From Flavobacterium sp. LC2016-13 (GTDB lineage Bacteria > Bacteroidota > Bacteroidia > Flavobacteriales > Flavobacteriaceae), in contig NZ_WMDQ01000002.1 of NCBI RefSeq assembly GCF_009707955.1, forward strand, positions 248,001 to 312,000: a DNA stretch of 64,000 nucleotides. Direction: 5' to 3'. Each line of letters opens with the position of its first letter. The stretch's first letter is position 1. Shown one piece after another: positions 50,260 to 59,164 of this stretch. The position numbers and the translations under genes are program-made. The notes below the pieces were generated by a model, which saw only the letters and a program-made list of their open reading frames with translations, had not been told where the DNA came from and made no database searches.

Positions 50260-51021
50260 TTAAAGTGAATTGATTAATTCTTGCAATTTTTCTTTTTTGC
50301 TTTGGGCAATCGGAATATTGGCATTATCAGCCATAATCACATATCCGCCATCTGTTTTAATGTATGATTTCAGATAAGATAAATTGATTAAATGTGATTG
50401 ATGAATGCGTTCAAAACCATGTTCAGCAAGCAATTCTTCATATTCCTTAAGTGTTTTCGATATCAAAACAGGTTTATGGTTTTTAATAAAAAACTGCGTG
50501 TAATTTATTTTGGCTTCACAGCGAATAATATCCGAAACCTCAAATAAATGAATTCCGTCACTCGTAGATAAAGCGATTCTTTTGAAATTATCGACCTTTT
50601 TTCGAATGTTTTCCAACAATAAATCGATGTTTTCAAATGAATTATTTTTTCCAACAGCTTCTTTTATTTTAGCCATTGTCAATTGCAATTCTTCAGGATC
50701 AACAGGTTTTAGAATAAAATCTAAAGCACTAAATTTAAAAGCCTTCAAAGCATATTGTTCATGCGCGGTAATAAAAACAACATGCGATTTAAGTTTTGCA
50801 TTTGCCTGAGAAATTCGTTCGAGAATATCAAAACCGGTTCCGTCTGTTAAATGAATATCAAGAAAAATAACCTGTGGGCGCAATTTTTCTATGGCAGCGA
50901 TTCCTGTTTTTACACTTTCGGCTTCTCCAACAATAAAAATATCATTTGTATAACGTTCTAAAAGCGCTTTTAGACCTGTTCGTAAATGTTTATCGTCGTC
51001 GATTAATAATGCTGTTATCAT
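50260..51021 (-). CDS. LytTR-family response regulator
   Basis: This 253-aa protein has a receiver domain (I-D-D-D-K-H near residue 8, phosphoacceptor in V-I-F-L-D-I-H-L near 56, K in F-I-L-K-P-V) and a C-terminal LytTR domain (F-E-R-I-H-Q-S-H-L-I-N-L-S-Y-L). It starts 10 bases after the TPR kinase stop, so the two are a co-expressed pair. It resembles the regulator at 7842 in layout. The LRR surface-protein gene follows 48 bases downstream on the same strand and may be a target or part of the same transcript. Confidence 0.92.
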   Translation of the reverse strand: MITALLIDDDKHLRTGLKALLERYTNDIFIVGEAESVKTGIAAIEKLRPQVIFLDIHLTDGTGFDILERISQANAKLKSHVVFITAHEQYALKAFKFSALDFILKPVDPEELQLTMAKIKEAVGKNNSFENIDLLLENIRKKVDNFKRIALSTSDGIHLFEVSDIIRCEAKINYTQFFIKNHKPVLISKTLKEYEELLAEHGFERIHQSHLINLSYLKSYIKTDGGYVIMADNANIPIAQSKKEKLQELINSL

Positions 51022-51031
51022 GATTTTGGTA

Positions 51032-52966
51032 TTATGGTATGTATTGAATAGGCAGAAACAAAGTAACCTTTGTACCTGTTTTTTGTTGGTCTGAATTTAA
51101 TTCGATAATCTCAATTTTTGCCGATTTGGAAGTGATCGATTCCATAATCTTCAAGCGTTTTTTTGTAATGTCCAAAGCCATCGATTGGTGTGCCGTAACC
51201 GAGTTTTCTTTTAAAAGTTTTGATTCTGATAAACCAATTCCGTCATCCGTAATCGTGCAAACCAATTGTTGATTCTGAACATCAAAATTGACACTTATTT
51301 TTCCTTTTCCTTCTTTGGGAACCATTCCGTGCAGAATCGCATTTTCTACAAAAGGCTGAATCAATAAAGGCGGCAATCCCATATTAAATTCGACATTTTC
51401 TGTTGACTGAATATCAAATTCAAACTTATCATGAAAACGAAGTTGTTCCAGTTCCAGATAATTCTGAAGACTTTCAATTTCTTTATCAATCGGAATCAGC
51501 GAACCTTTAGAATATTCAAGTGTAAGGCGCATCAACTTTGAAAATTTAGAAAGATATTTTAAGGCAGAATCTGTTCCGTTCTGAACAATAAAACTTGATA
51601 TTGAACTCAGGCAATTAAAAACAAAATGCGGATTCATTTGCAAATGCAACGCTTTTTGCTCGTATTCTGCCACTTCTTTTTTAAGTGTGAGCTGGCGTTT
51701 TACCTGCATTCGGTTATAAATTACGATGCCTAAAACAATCAGTAATAAAGCTCCAAAAATGGAAAAAATAACGAACTGAATTTGCCTTTTATGCTCTTCA
51801 GAAAGTAATGCTTCTTTTTTATTGAACTCATAATTCATTTCAGCTCTGGCAAACTTATTATTCGTTTCCTGATTGTTAATGCTGTCGCGGGCAATGATGT
51901 AATTTTTATAATGCGTTAAAGCCGCTTTCGAATCGTTTAGAGATTCATACAATTCGCTCAATAATTTTTCAGTATGAAAAGTCTGGTCCTGAACACCAAT
52001 TTCTTTTGCATACGCCAATGATTTTATGGCAAAAGGAAGCGCTTCACTATATTTTTGTTGTTCCTGCAGTAATGATCCAATATTAAATAAGGAAAGGGAA
52101 GCACCAAATTTATTCTGAATTTCTTCGTATAGATTCAATGATTTTTGATAATAATCTAAAGCCAGCGATTTATTGTTTTGCTTTTTATAATAATCTCCCA
52201 GGTAATTGTTTAAGAGAGCAAATCCGCGTTTGTTATTATTTTTTTCAAAGCCTTTTTTCGCCTTTTCGTAATATTGAATAGCGTTTTGATATTCGCCCAT
52301 TTCAAAATAGATAACACCAATATTAGTAAGCGTCATAGGCGCATTTTCTTCGCCAAGAGCCAATTGTATTTTGTGAGCTTCCTTAAGATAATATAAGGCT
52401 TTAGGATAAATTAGCTGTGATTTATAGACAATGCCAATATTGTTTAATACTTTCGAAATGCTAAGTTGTTCCTGAATTTCCTGATATAATTTTAATGCTT
52501 TTTCGAAATTTTTTAAGGCGAAAGTATAATTGCTTTGTTCTGAATACACTACGCCGGAACTTGCATAAGCGCGGGCTAATCCTTTTTTGAGTTGGTTTTT
52601 ATCAGGATTTTGTTTCAGTTCAATTTCAAATTGAGTTTGGGCATTTTTAAAATATTTTATGGCAACAGGATAATTTCCTAAAATAATAGAAGCATTTCCT
52701 TTATTCATAAAAGCAGTTGCCAAACCAAAATTATATCCTGTTTTTGTACTTAATACGGCTGCTTTTTGGGCATAAAATAAAGTAGAATCGGGATTGATTT
52801 CTTTATATAAATCAGCAATTGTATTGTAGTGATTAACCTTTGCAGTGTCGGCCTTGATAATACGCAACACATGCTGTAAACTGTCGATTTGAGCGCTTTG
52901 TGCATGAACAATGCTGCAAAGAGAACTAAATAATAAGAAAACGGTTAAGCGGAATTTGGGATTCAC
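51032..52966 (-). CDS. TPR-containing membrane histidine kinase (LytS-like)
   Basis: The start is placed at the GTG at 52966, giving M-N-P-K-F-R-L-T-V-F-L-L-F-S-S-L-C-S-I-V-H-A-Q as signal peptide. A TTG 16 codons earlier is also open, but a -7 box (52993-53000) falls inside that extension. The 644-aa protein has about seven TPR units (residues roughly 40-360) in the periplasm. One membrane helix (I-F-G-A-L-L-L-I-V-L-G-I-V-I-Y) follows, then a His_kinase domain with H in L-Q-M-N-P-H-F-V-F-N-C-L and the N-box Q-P-F-V-E-N-A-I-L-H-G. It pairs with the LytTR regulator at 50260. Confidence 0.87.
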   Translation of the reverse strand: MNPKFRLTVFLLFSSLCSIVHAQSAQIDSLQHVLRIIKADTAKVNHYNTIADLYKEINPDSTLFYAQKAAVLSTKTGYNFGLATAFMNKGNASIILGNYPVAIKYFKNAQTQFEIELKQNPDKNQLKKGLARAYASSGVVYSEQSNYTFALKNFEKALKLYQEIQEQLSISKVLNNIGIVYKSQLIYPKALYYLKEAHKIQLALGEENAPMTLTNIGVIYFEMGEYQNAIQYYEKAKKGFEKNNNKRGFALLNNYLGDYYKKQNNKSLALDYYQKSLNLYEEIQNKFGASLSLFNIGSLLQEQQKYSEALPFAIKSLAYAKEIGVQDQTFHTEKLLSELYESLNDSKAALTHYKNYIIARDSINNQETNNKFARAEMNYEFNKKEALLSEEHKRQIQFVIFSIFGALLLIVLGIVIYNRMQVKRQLTLKKEVAEYEQKALHLQMNPHFVFNCLSSISSFIVQNGTDSALKYLSKFSKLMRLTLEYSKGSLIPIDKEIESLQNYLELEQLRFHDKFEFDIQSTENVEFNMGLPPLLIQPFVENAILHGMVPKEGKGKISVNFDVQNQQLVCTITDDGIGLSESKLLKENSVTAHQSMALDITKKRLKIMESITSKSAKIEIIELNSDQQKTGTKVTLFLPIQYIP

Positions 52967-52992
52967 CTGGTTTCTGTTTTGGTTGGTTGAGA

Positions 52993-53000
52993 CAAATGTA
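52993..53000 (-). promoter_or_regulatory. -7 box of the TPR kinase/LytTR operon
   Basis: TACATTTG on the minus strand matches TAnnTTTG. It lies 27 bases upstream of the GTG at 52966, which supports that start over the TTG at 53014. No -33 TTG at 19-20 bases was found. Confidence 0.45.
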
Positions 53001-53201
53001 TAATATGTTTTCAACTATCATAACACCAATTATTATTTATGCCGTTTAGATTATTATTTGATTGTTTTGGATTATTTGTTGGTGAAGAGAATAGATGCAA
53101 GATGAAAGAGAATAGATGCAAGAATAAAGAATAAAGAGAATAGATTAAGATGTAAGAATGGATGTTTGATTTAATGTTTAAATTGATATTCCTTACTGAT
53201 G

Positions 53202-53263
53202 AATTTATACCGATATACGATTAATTTATACCATTTTTAAAATTTAACAGGGTGTTATCTTTG
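53202..53263 (+). promoter_or_regulatory. Promoter with exact 21-bp-spaced AATTTATACC repeat
   Basis: AATTTATACC occurs at 53202-53211 and again at 53223-53232, 21 bases apart. TATCTTTG (53256-53263) is a perfect -7 box 23 bases after the second copy, so that copy sits at about the -33 position. This fits an AraC-type activator site that replaces the -33 box. It precedes the oxidoreductase gene at 53294. Confidence 0.6.
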
Positions 53264-53293
53264 ATGTATTATTTTAACTTAAAGAGAGAGAAA

Positions 53294-54307
53294 ATGAAAG
53301 CAATAGGATTTAAAACATCATTAGACATAGCAGAAAAAGAGAGTTTCATTGAATTTGAAACTCCAAAACCAATTCCGGGAGCACGAGATTTATTGGTAAA
53401 AATTAGTGCCATATCTGTGAATCCGGTAGATTTTAAGATTCGCCAGAATAGTGCAAAAGATACCGTTCTTGAAACTCCGAAAATTATTGGCTGGGATGCC
53501 GTGGGAATTGTTGAAGCGATAGGAGAAAACGTAACTTTATTTAATATTGGCGACGAAGTTTATTACGCAGGCGATATTACAAAACAAGGCAGTAATGCAG
53601 AATTTCAGGTTATCGATGAACGAATTGTAGGCAGAAAACCAAAATCGTTAAGTATTGAAGAAGCCGCTGCAATTCCGTTAACGGGTTTAACGGCATGGGA
53701 GATATTATTTGATCGTATTCGTATTAATCCTGAAAAAGATAAAGGCAAAACAATTTTAATCATTGGCGGAGCAGGCGGAGTTGGTTCAATCGCGATTCAA
53801 TTAGCGAAAAAAATTGCAGGTTTAACGGTTATCTCAACGGCATCACGTCCTGAAACTATAGATTGGTGTAAACAACAAGGTGCCGATTTTGTTGTAGATC
53901 ATAAAAACCTAATTGCATCTACGAGAGAAGCAGGATTTGAATTTGTTGATTTTATTTTAGATTTTGTAGATACCAATTTTTATTGGGATACAATGGTTGA
54001 ACTTATCAAGCCGCAAGGACACATTGCATCGATTACCGGAAGTAGTGAACCGGTTGTATTGAATAAATTAAAAGGTAAAAGTGTTTCTTTTTCTTGGGAA
54101 TTGATGTACACGCGTTCGATGTTTGAAACCGAAGATATTCAGGAACAACATAATATTCTCAACAAAATCGCCGATTTACTAGATGACGGAACGCTGAAAT
54201 CTACTTTAAAACAAACGCTTACAGGACTTACAGTTGATAATCTTAAACAAGCGCATCAGCTTTTAGAATCAGGTAAAACGATTGGAAAAATCGCCATAAA
54301 GTTTTAA
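53294..54307 (+). CDS. Zinc-type alcohol dehydrogenase-like oxidoreductase (quinone reductase group)
   Basis: This 337-aa MDR-family protein starts at the ATG of M-K-A-I-G-F-K after an AGAGAGAG ribosome-binding stretch. It has a GroES-like N-terminal domain (I-S-A-I-S-V-N-P-V-D-F-K-I-R) and a Rossmann motif I-I-G-G-A-G-G-V-G-S-I-A-I-Q-L-A-K near residue 156. The zinc ligands of true alcohol dehydrogenases are absent, as in quinone oxidoreductases. It probably uses NADPH to reduce quinones or enones. A terminator follows, so it is a single-gene unit. Confidence 0.88.
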   Translation: MKAIGFKTSLDIAEKESFIEFETPKPIPGARDLLVKISAISVNPVDFKIRQNSAKDTVLETPKIIGWDAVGIVEAIGENVTLFNIGDEVYYAGDITKQGSNAEFQVIDERIVGRKPKSLSIEEAAAIPLTGLTAWEILFDRIRINPEKDKGKTILIIGGAGGVGSIAIQLAKKIAGLTVISTASRPETIDWCKQQGADFVVDHKNLIASTREAGFEFVDFILDFVDTNFYWDTMVELIKPQGHIASITGSSEPVVLNKLKGKSVSFSWELMYTRSMFETEDIQEQHNILNKIADLLDDGTLKSTLKQTLTGLTVDNLKQAHQLLESGKTIGKIAIKF

Positions 54308-54346
54308 TGCTATAGAATTCTTCAAACCTTTAATTACATTAAACTA

Positions 54347-54377
54347 AAATCCCAATTGTTCGATTGGGATTTTTTTG
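54347..54377 (+). terminator. Rho-independent terminator
   Basis: AAATCCCAAT (54347-54356) pairs with ATTGGGATTT (54363-54372) over a six-base loop, and a T run follows. Confidence 0.88.
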
Positions 54378-54390
54378 TTGTAAACAATGG

Positions 54391-54426
54391 ACTTTTAAAC
54401 AAATAAAACTTGAACTTTTAAACAAA
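54391..54426 (+). promoter_or_regulatory. Direct repeat ACTTTTAAACAAA, 23 bp apart
   Basis: The 13-base repeat occurs exactly at 54391-54403 and 54414-54426. It lies 57 bases before the SDR gene, with GAACTTTG (54448-54455) as a weak -7 candidate. It could be an operator like the others in the window, but the spacing is two bases longer. Confidence 0.4.
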
Positions 54427-54482
54427 CCCGTGCTTTTGCAATATTCTGAACTTTGCTTTATAATTTTTTAATACAAATAAAA

Positions 54483-55391
54483 ATGTGGACAAAAGAAAAT
54501 ATTACGGATCAATCAGGAAAAACAGTAATTGTTACGGGAGCGAATACCGGAATTGGATTCGAAATTGCATTGGCATTTTATGAAGCAGGAGCTAATGTTA
54601 CTATTGCCTGCCGAAATAAAGACAAAGCAGAGGATGCCATAAATAAAATGAAATCGAGTGGAGGGAAAGGTACTTTAGAAATTGGAATTCTGGATCTTAC
54701 GAATTTAAATGCGGTAAAAATTTTTGCAGATGATTTCAAATCAAAACATCAAAAATTAGATATTCTTATTAATAATGCTGGCGTTATGATGCCGCCTGCA
54801 ACAACTACAGTTGATGGTTTTGAATTGCAATTTGGAGTTAATTTTTTAGGGCATTTTGCTTTAACTGCACATTTATTTCCGTTATTGAAAAAAACTCCAA
54901 ATGCCCGAGTGATGACGCTTAGCAGCGGAGCCGCAACCTTGGTTGACGGAATTGTTTTTGAAAATTTAAAATTAGAAAAACCGTACGACGCACAACGCGA
55001 ATATGGTGTGAGCAAACTTGCAAATGTTTTATTTGCTTTTGAGTTGCATAAAAAACTTAAAGCTTTAAACAGTACAATTATTTCTGTAGCAGCACATCCC
55101 GGTGTTGTATATACAGATTTACAACGTCATATTCCGTCAGAAATTTTAGAAACGGCTTTTGCAGAATTTAAAGAAGTTTCTCAGCCGTGGCAAGGCGCTT
55201 TGCCATCACTTTTTGCTGCGACAGAATCTACAGTAAAAAGCGGAGAATTTTACGGTCCAGATGGCGAAAAAGAATATACGGGTTATCCTACTCTTTCTAA
55301 ACATACCTCAAAAGCCATGGAGGATGAAGAACTTTCTGTGAAACTTTGGGCTTTTTCAGAAGAAATTACCGGTTTACAATTTCCTTATTAA
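54483..55391 (+). CDS. SDR family oxidoreductase, retinol dehydrogenase-like
   Basis: This 302-aa SDR starts at the ATG of M-W-T-K-E-N-I. Its motifs are V-T-G-A-N-T-G-I-G-F (cofactor), I-A-C-R-N-K-D-K-A (NADP preference), N-N-A-G-V-M-M, L-S-S-G-A and Y-G-V-S-K-L-A-N (catalytic Y and K). The pattern and length match the retinol dehydrogenase/WW-domain oxidoreductase-like bacterial SDRs, whose true substrates are seldom known. It is 20 bases upstream of an epimerase-type reductase, forming a two-gene operon. Confidence 0.88.
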   Translation: MWTKENITDQSGKTVIVTGANTGIGFEIALAFYEAGANVTIACRNKDKAEDAINKMKSSGGKGTLEIGILDLTNLNAVKIFADDFKSKHQKLDILINNAGVMMPPATTTVDGFELQFGVNFLGHFALTAHLFPLLKKTPNARVMTLSSGAATLVDGIVFENLKLEKPYDAQREYGVSKLANVLFAFELHKKLKALNSTIISVAAHPGVVYTDLQRHIPSEILETAFAEFKEVSQPWQGALPSLFAATESTVKSGEFYGPDGEKEYTGYPTLSKHTSKAMEDEELSVKLWAFSEEITGLQFPY

Positions 55392-55411
55392 TCAATTTAA
55401 AAATAAATAAA

Positions 55412-56380
55412 ATGTCAAATTCAAATAAAACGGTTCTTGTAACGGGAGGTTCAGGCTATTTAGGCACGCAATGTATTTTGCATTTATTGCAGGAAGGTTA
55501 TACCGTAAAAACAACAGTTCGTTCGTTATCAAAAAAAGATACTATTCTGCAATCTTTAAAAAGTGGCGGAATTTTATCTTTCGAAAAACTAAGCTTTTTT
55601 CAAGCCGATTTAAATAATGATGAAGGCTGGAGCGAAGCGGTAAAAGATTGCGATTATGTATTGCATGTTGCTTCTCCTTTTCCTGCACAACAACCTGAAG
55701 ATGAGAATGAATTAATTATTCCGGCTCGTGATGGCGCTTTAAGAGTTTTAAAAGCTGCTCGCAATGCAGGCGTTAAACGATTGGTATTTACTTCTTCATT
55801 TGCGGCCATTGGTTACAGTATAAAAGATCAGAATCATGTTTTTACAGAAGAAGACTGGACAGATCCTGAAGCTCCGATTCAGCCCTATATTAAATCTAAA
55901 ACTATTGCCGAAAAAGCGGCTTGGGATTTCATCGAAAATGAAGGTGGAAATTTAGAATTTACGGTTATAAATCCGGTTGGAATATTTGGCCCAGTTCTGA
56001 ATAATAACGATTCAGCTTCTGTACAGGTTGTTATTACAGGAATTCTAAGCGGAATGGTGAAAGAAAGCCCTGATTTTACTTTGGGCGTTGTCGATGTTCG
56101 TGATGTTGCTGATCTTCACATCAAAGCGATGACAAATCCTAAAGCAAACGGCGAACGGTTTTTAGCAACATCTGATGGTGTAATGAGTTTTTATGATGTT
56201 GCGGAATTAATTCGAAAAGAAAGACCGGAATTATCTGCAAATATTGCCGACATGAAACCAACCGATACCTCGTTTTATATTAAAATGTCTAATGAAAAAG
56301 CAAAATCTATTTTAGATTGGAAACCAATTAGTAAAGAAGAAGCTATTTTGGCAAGCGTTGATACCGTAAAGATTGCTTAA
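55412..56380 (+). CDS. NAD-dependent epimerase/dihydroflavonol reductase-like protein
   Basis: This 322-aa extended SDR starts at the ATG of M-S-N-S-N-K-T-V-L-V-T-G-G-S-G-Y-L-G. The catalytic set is S-S-F-A-A-I-G-Y near 128 and Y-I-K-S-K near 160. The N-P-V-G-I-F-G-P motif is typical of the dihydroflavonol-4-reductase/cinnamoyl-CoA reductase group. These use NADPH to reduce carbonyls on varied substrates. It is co-transcribed with the SDR upstream and followed by a palindromic repeat and an AraC gene. Confidence 0.88.
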   Translation: MSNSNKTVLVTGGSGYLGTQCILHLLQEGYTVKTTVRSLSKKDTILQSLKSGGILSFEKLSFFQADLNNDEGWSEAVKDCDYVLHVASPFPAQQPEDENELIIPARDGALRVLKAARNAGVKRLVFTSSFAAIGYSIKDQNHVFTEEDWTDPEAPIQPYIKSKTIAEKAAWDFIENEGGNLEFTVINPVGIFGPVLNNNDSASVQVVITGILSGMVKESPDFTLGVVDVRDVADLHIKAMTNPKANGERFLATSDGVMSFYDVAELIRKERPELSANIADMKPTDTSFYIKMSNEKAKSILDWKPISKEEAILASVDTVKIA

Positions 56381-56412
56381 CTTTACAGGAACTTGTGTAT
56401 TATAAAAAAATA

Positions 56413-56555
56413 TTTAACACATAGAAACATAGATTTTATATACGAGGAAAAAGAATATAAAAAGAAACTAGTTTCTCACACATAGCTATCGGGATGTGTT
56501 ATTGCAAGTAAAACGCCTTTGTCTAAGTTTGCAACAACTATATTTCTATGTGTTA
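56413..56555. repeat. Second copy of the ACACATAG palindromic element
   Basis: TTTAACACATAGAAACATAG (56413-56432) and CTATATTTCTATGTGTTA (56538-56555) form the ends. Inside, CACACATAGCTAT and AAACGCCTTT appear in the same order as in the copy at 11486-11623. It lies 35 bases before an AraC gene that is paralogous to the one beside the first copy. Confidence 0.72.
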
Positions 56556-56590
56556 GAACAAATTACACGCAACAGTTTATTAAAATAAAT

Positions 56591-57370
56591 ATGAAATTTA
56601 ACAACATACAATCCTGCCATCTCGGACCTGAAATTTCTCCTGAGCAATTTATTCCGGAACATTTCTTTTTGTTTTTATTGAAAGGCTCGATGGTTGCTTA
56701 TGATGGAAAAAAGCATTATCAAATGAAAGAAGGCAATTATTGCATTGCCCGAAAAAATCATTTGGTTCGCTATACAAAACATAAAGAAGATGGAATGTTT
56801 GAGAAAGTTATTATTGCTCTTGATGAAGCCTTTTTAAAGAAGTTTTTGGAAAGACATTCTTATTCTGTTTCCGTTTCTGGCAACGACGATGCTTTTTTGT
56901 TTATTGAAGAAGATAAACTAATAAAGAATTTTATACAATCGTTAGAGCCTTATTATAATGGTTCTGAACAAATTGATGCTTCTTTTGTAGATATTAAAAG
57001 AGAAGAATTACTGGTAATTCTGTTAAAGAATAATCCTGATCTGGCTAATGTATTTTTCAATTTCGGAATTCCTGAGAAGATTGATCTGGAAGAATTTATG
57101 AATAAAAATTTCAGGTTTAATATTAGCCTGGAGCGTTTTGCATTTTTAACCGGAAGAAGTTTGTCAACCTTTAAAAGAGATTTTCAAAAGACATTCAACA
57201 GCAATCCCGGAAACTGGCTAACGAAAAAACGTTTAGACGAAGCTTATTTTCTGATCAACAATAACAATCAAAAACCAAGTGAAATCTATCTTGAAGTTGG
57301 TTTTGAAGATTTATCACATTTCTCTTTTGCCTTCAAAAAGCAATTCGGAAAAGCACCAAGTTTATTATAA
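56591..57370 (+). CDS. AraC-family transcriptional regulator
   Basis: This 259-aa regulator starts at the ATG of M-K-F-N-N-I-Q, since the longer open frame to 56519 runs into the palindromic element. It has an N-terminal cupin-like domain (F-F-L-F-L-L-K-G-S-M-V-A-Y-D-G) and the two-helix-turn-helix AraC domain (F-A-F-L-T-G-R-S-L-S-T-F-K-R-D-F-Q, E-V-G-F-E-D-L-S-H-F-S-F-A-F-K-K-Q-F). It is a close paralogue of the regulator at 10596. The adjacent oxidoreductase genes (53294 to 56380) with 21-23-bp repeats are plausible targets. Confidence 0.9.
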   Translation: MKFNNIQSCHLGPEISPEQFIPEHFFLFLLKGSMVAYDGKKHYQMKEGNYCIARKNHLVRYTKHKEDGMFEKVIIALDEAFLKKFLERHSYSVSVSGNDDAFLFIEEDKLIKNFIQSLEPYYNGSEQIDASFVDIKREELLVILLKNNPDLANVFFNFGIPEKIDLEEFMNKNFRFNISLERFAFLTGRSLSTFKRDFQKTFNSNPGNWLTKKRLDEAYFLINNNNQKPSEIYLEVGFEDLSHFSFAFKKQFGKAPSLL

Positions 57371-57371
57371 C

Positions 57372-57405
57372 AAAAAAGAGCTGATTTTAGAATCAGCTCT
57401 TTTTT
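57372..57405. terminator. Bidirectional terminator
   Basis: AAAAAAGAGCTGATT (57372-57386) and AATCAGCTCTTTTTT (57391-57405) are perfect complements with a four-base loop. The hairpin lies between converging genes. Confidence 0.9.
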
Positions 57406-57413
57406 GTTCTGGT

Positions 57414-57965
57414 TCATTTAGCAGAATCTTTTTTCTTTACTTTTTCGAATAAAAAATCGCAGCTCTCTTTAAGGTTGTTAATAAAGTGAGGATTGCCTGT
57501 AATAGCAAGTTGTTTTACTACGGCTTCTTCATCGTTTAAAAAATAAATTTTCCTAACACGTCCTTCGCTTACAGAATCCCAATACGTTTCTTTTAATTCC
57601 TTATTGTCGGTAAGAAAAAAATTGAGGATGTACTTATTTTCGTCTTTATGTATGAGAATACTATCTTTCATCGTATCCCTATATAAGCCTTCATAGCCAA
57701 TATTGTATCTTACATACGAACTATTCTTTTTTACATTTATTGTATATCCGTTCAACGAACTAAATCCGACTCTATTGTCATACGGGCCATACATAAATAC
57801 AGAAACATTACTGACGGTTTCAAAATTTTTTGTGTCTAAAGATTTGTTTTTCTGTGCCTTGATTATTTTAGTTTTTTTTATTTCTGTTTTATTATCTGAT
57901 TTACAGGAAAGAAAGAAAAGGCTAATTAAAAGCAATGTTTTGTAATAAGTAATTTTACTTTTCAT
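57414..57965 (-). CDS. Lipoprotein of unknown function
   Basis: This 183-aa protein has a lipoprotein signal (L-L-L-I-S-L-F-F-L-S-C-K-S). The mature part starts with a lysine-rich linker and then alternates short beta segments (V-S-V-F-M-Y-G-P-Y-D-N-R-V-G-F, Y-T-I-N-V-K-K-N-S-S-Y-V-R-Y-N-I-G). No known domain is recognised. It is a single gene between two terminators. Confidence 0.7.
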   Translation of the reverse strand: MKSKITYYKTLLLISLFFLSCKSDNKTEIKKTKIIKAQKNKSLDTKNFETVSNVSVFMYGPYDNRVGFSSLNGYTINVKKNSSYVRYNIGYEGLYRDTMKDSILIHKDENKYILNFFLTDNKELKETYWDSVSEGRVRKIYFLNDEEAVVKQLAITGNPHFINNLKESCDFLFEKVKKKDSAK

Positions 57966-58027
57966 AATTGATATACTTTACCTTTAAGCACGTTTAAAAT
58001 AGGCTTATAAATAGCTATATTACAATA

Positions 58028-58064
58028 AAAAAAAGAGTTGACGACAAGTCAACTCTTTTTTTAT
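58028..58064. terminator. Terminator after the esterase gene
   Basis: AAAAAGAGTTGAC (58031-58043) and GTCAACTCTTTTT (58049-58061) pair perfectly over a five-base loop with A and T runs. It serves the esterase transcript on the minus strand. Confidence 0.87.
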
Positions 58065-58079
58065 CTTTATTAATGATTC

Positions 58080-59129
58080 TTATTTCAATGTAGTTTTAAT
58101 AACTGTTGCTGCTTGCAAAATAGCAGTTTTCACGGCAGGAACATTAGCAATAGGATTTAAAAGCCCGTAATCGTGAATTAAACCGCTGTATCTTGTTAAT
58201 GTTACAGGAACTCCGGCTTCGTTTAGTTTGCGTGCATAAGCTTCACCTTCGTCTCTTAAAACATCATTTTCAGCAGTTTGAACTAATGCAGGAGGTAAGT
58301 TTTTAAGTTGTTCTGTGCTAGCTTGTAATGGAGAAGCATAGATTTCTTTTCTTTTATTAGTGTCAGGCAAATAATTATCCCAAAACCATTTCATCATATT
58401 TTTAGTTAAGAATCTTCCGTCAGCAAATGAGTTATAAGATTCAGTTTCAAAATTAGCATCAGTTACCGGCCATAATAAAACCTGTAATTTAATTTGTGGG
58501 CCTTTTTTATCTTTTGCCATTAATGTAATAGCTGCAGTCATATTTCCACCAACACTATTTCCTACTACGGCAAGGTTTTTACCATTTACGCCAATTTCTT
58601 TTCCGTTTTCTGCAACCCATTGCGTTGCAGCATAAATCTCGTTTATTGCTACAGGATATTGCGCTTCAGGAGAAGGAGTATAGTCTGGAAAAACCGCAAC
58701 GGCACCACTTTCTACAACTAAATCACGAACCAATCTTCGGTGAGTTGGATAATCTCCTAAAACCCATCCGCCACCGTGAATAAAGATAAATACCGGTGCA
58801 TTTGCTTTGGCTCCTTTTGGTTTTGTAATATGAATTTTTACTTTTAAACCGTTTTGAGAAATCACTTTTTCAGATTCTTCAATTCCTGAATAATCCACTT
58901 CTACAGATTTTTGAGCACCAACTAAAACGCCGCGTGCATCTGCAACACTTAATTGTTCTAATGGTTTTCCGTTACCAGAATTTAAAGCTTTCAAAAATGT
59001 ACGGACTTCTGTAAAAACCTGTGGGTCATTTTCTCCTTTAAATTGTCTTTCTTGTGCTAAAGCAATTGTATTTATGGTTAACAATGCTGCAATAAATAAA
59101 CCTTGTTGTAATACTTTAATAGTTTTCAT
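58080..59129 (-). CDS. Exported alpha/beta hydrolase, hormone-sensitive-lipase-like esterase
   Basis: This 349-aa protein has a signal peptide (L-L-T-I-N-T-I-A-L-A-Q) and an HSL-type fold. The oxyanion motif is H-G-G-G-W near residue 116, the nucleophile serine is in V-V-G-N-S-V-G-G near 190, an aspartate is in D-V-L-R-D-E-G near 288, and the histidine is in G-L-I-H-D-Y near 320. It probably hydrolyses short acyl esters in the periplasm. It has its own promoter (TATCTTTG at 59165-59172 on the minus strand) downstream of an AraC gene. Confidence 0.88.
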   Translation of the reverse strand: MKTIKVLQQGLFIAALLTINTIALAQERQFKGENDPQVFTEVRTFLKALNSGNGKPLEQLSVADARGVLVGAQKSVEVDYSGIEESEKVISQNGLKVKIHITKPKGAKANAPVFIFIHGGGWVLGDYPTHRRLVRDLVVESGAVAVFPDYTPSPEAQYPVAINEIYAATQWVAENGKEIGVNGKNLAVVGNSVGGNMTAAITLMAKDKKGPQIKLQVLLWPVTDANFETESYNSFADGRFLTKNMMKWFWDNYLPDTNKRKEIYASPLQASTEQLKNLPPALVQTAENDVLRDEGEAYARKLNEAGVPVTLTRYSGLIHDYGLLNPIANVPAVKTAILQAATVIKTTLK

Positions 59130-59164
59130 ATCTCTAATTTTTTATCAGTTATAATTTGATAGGA

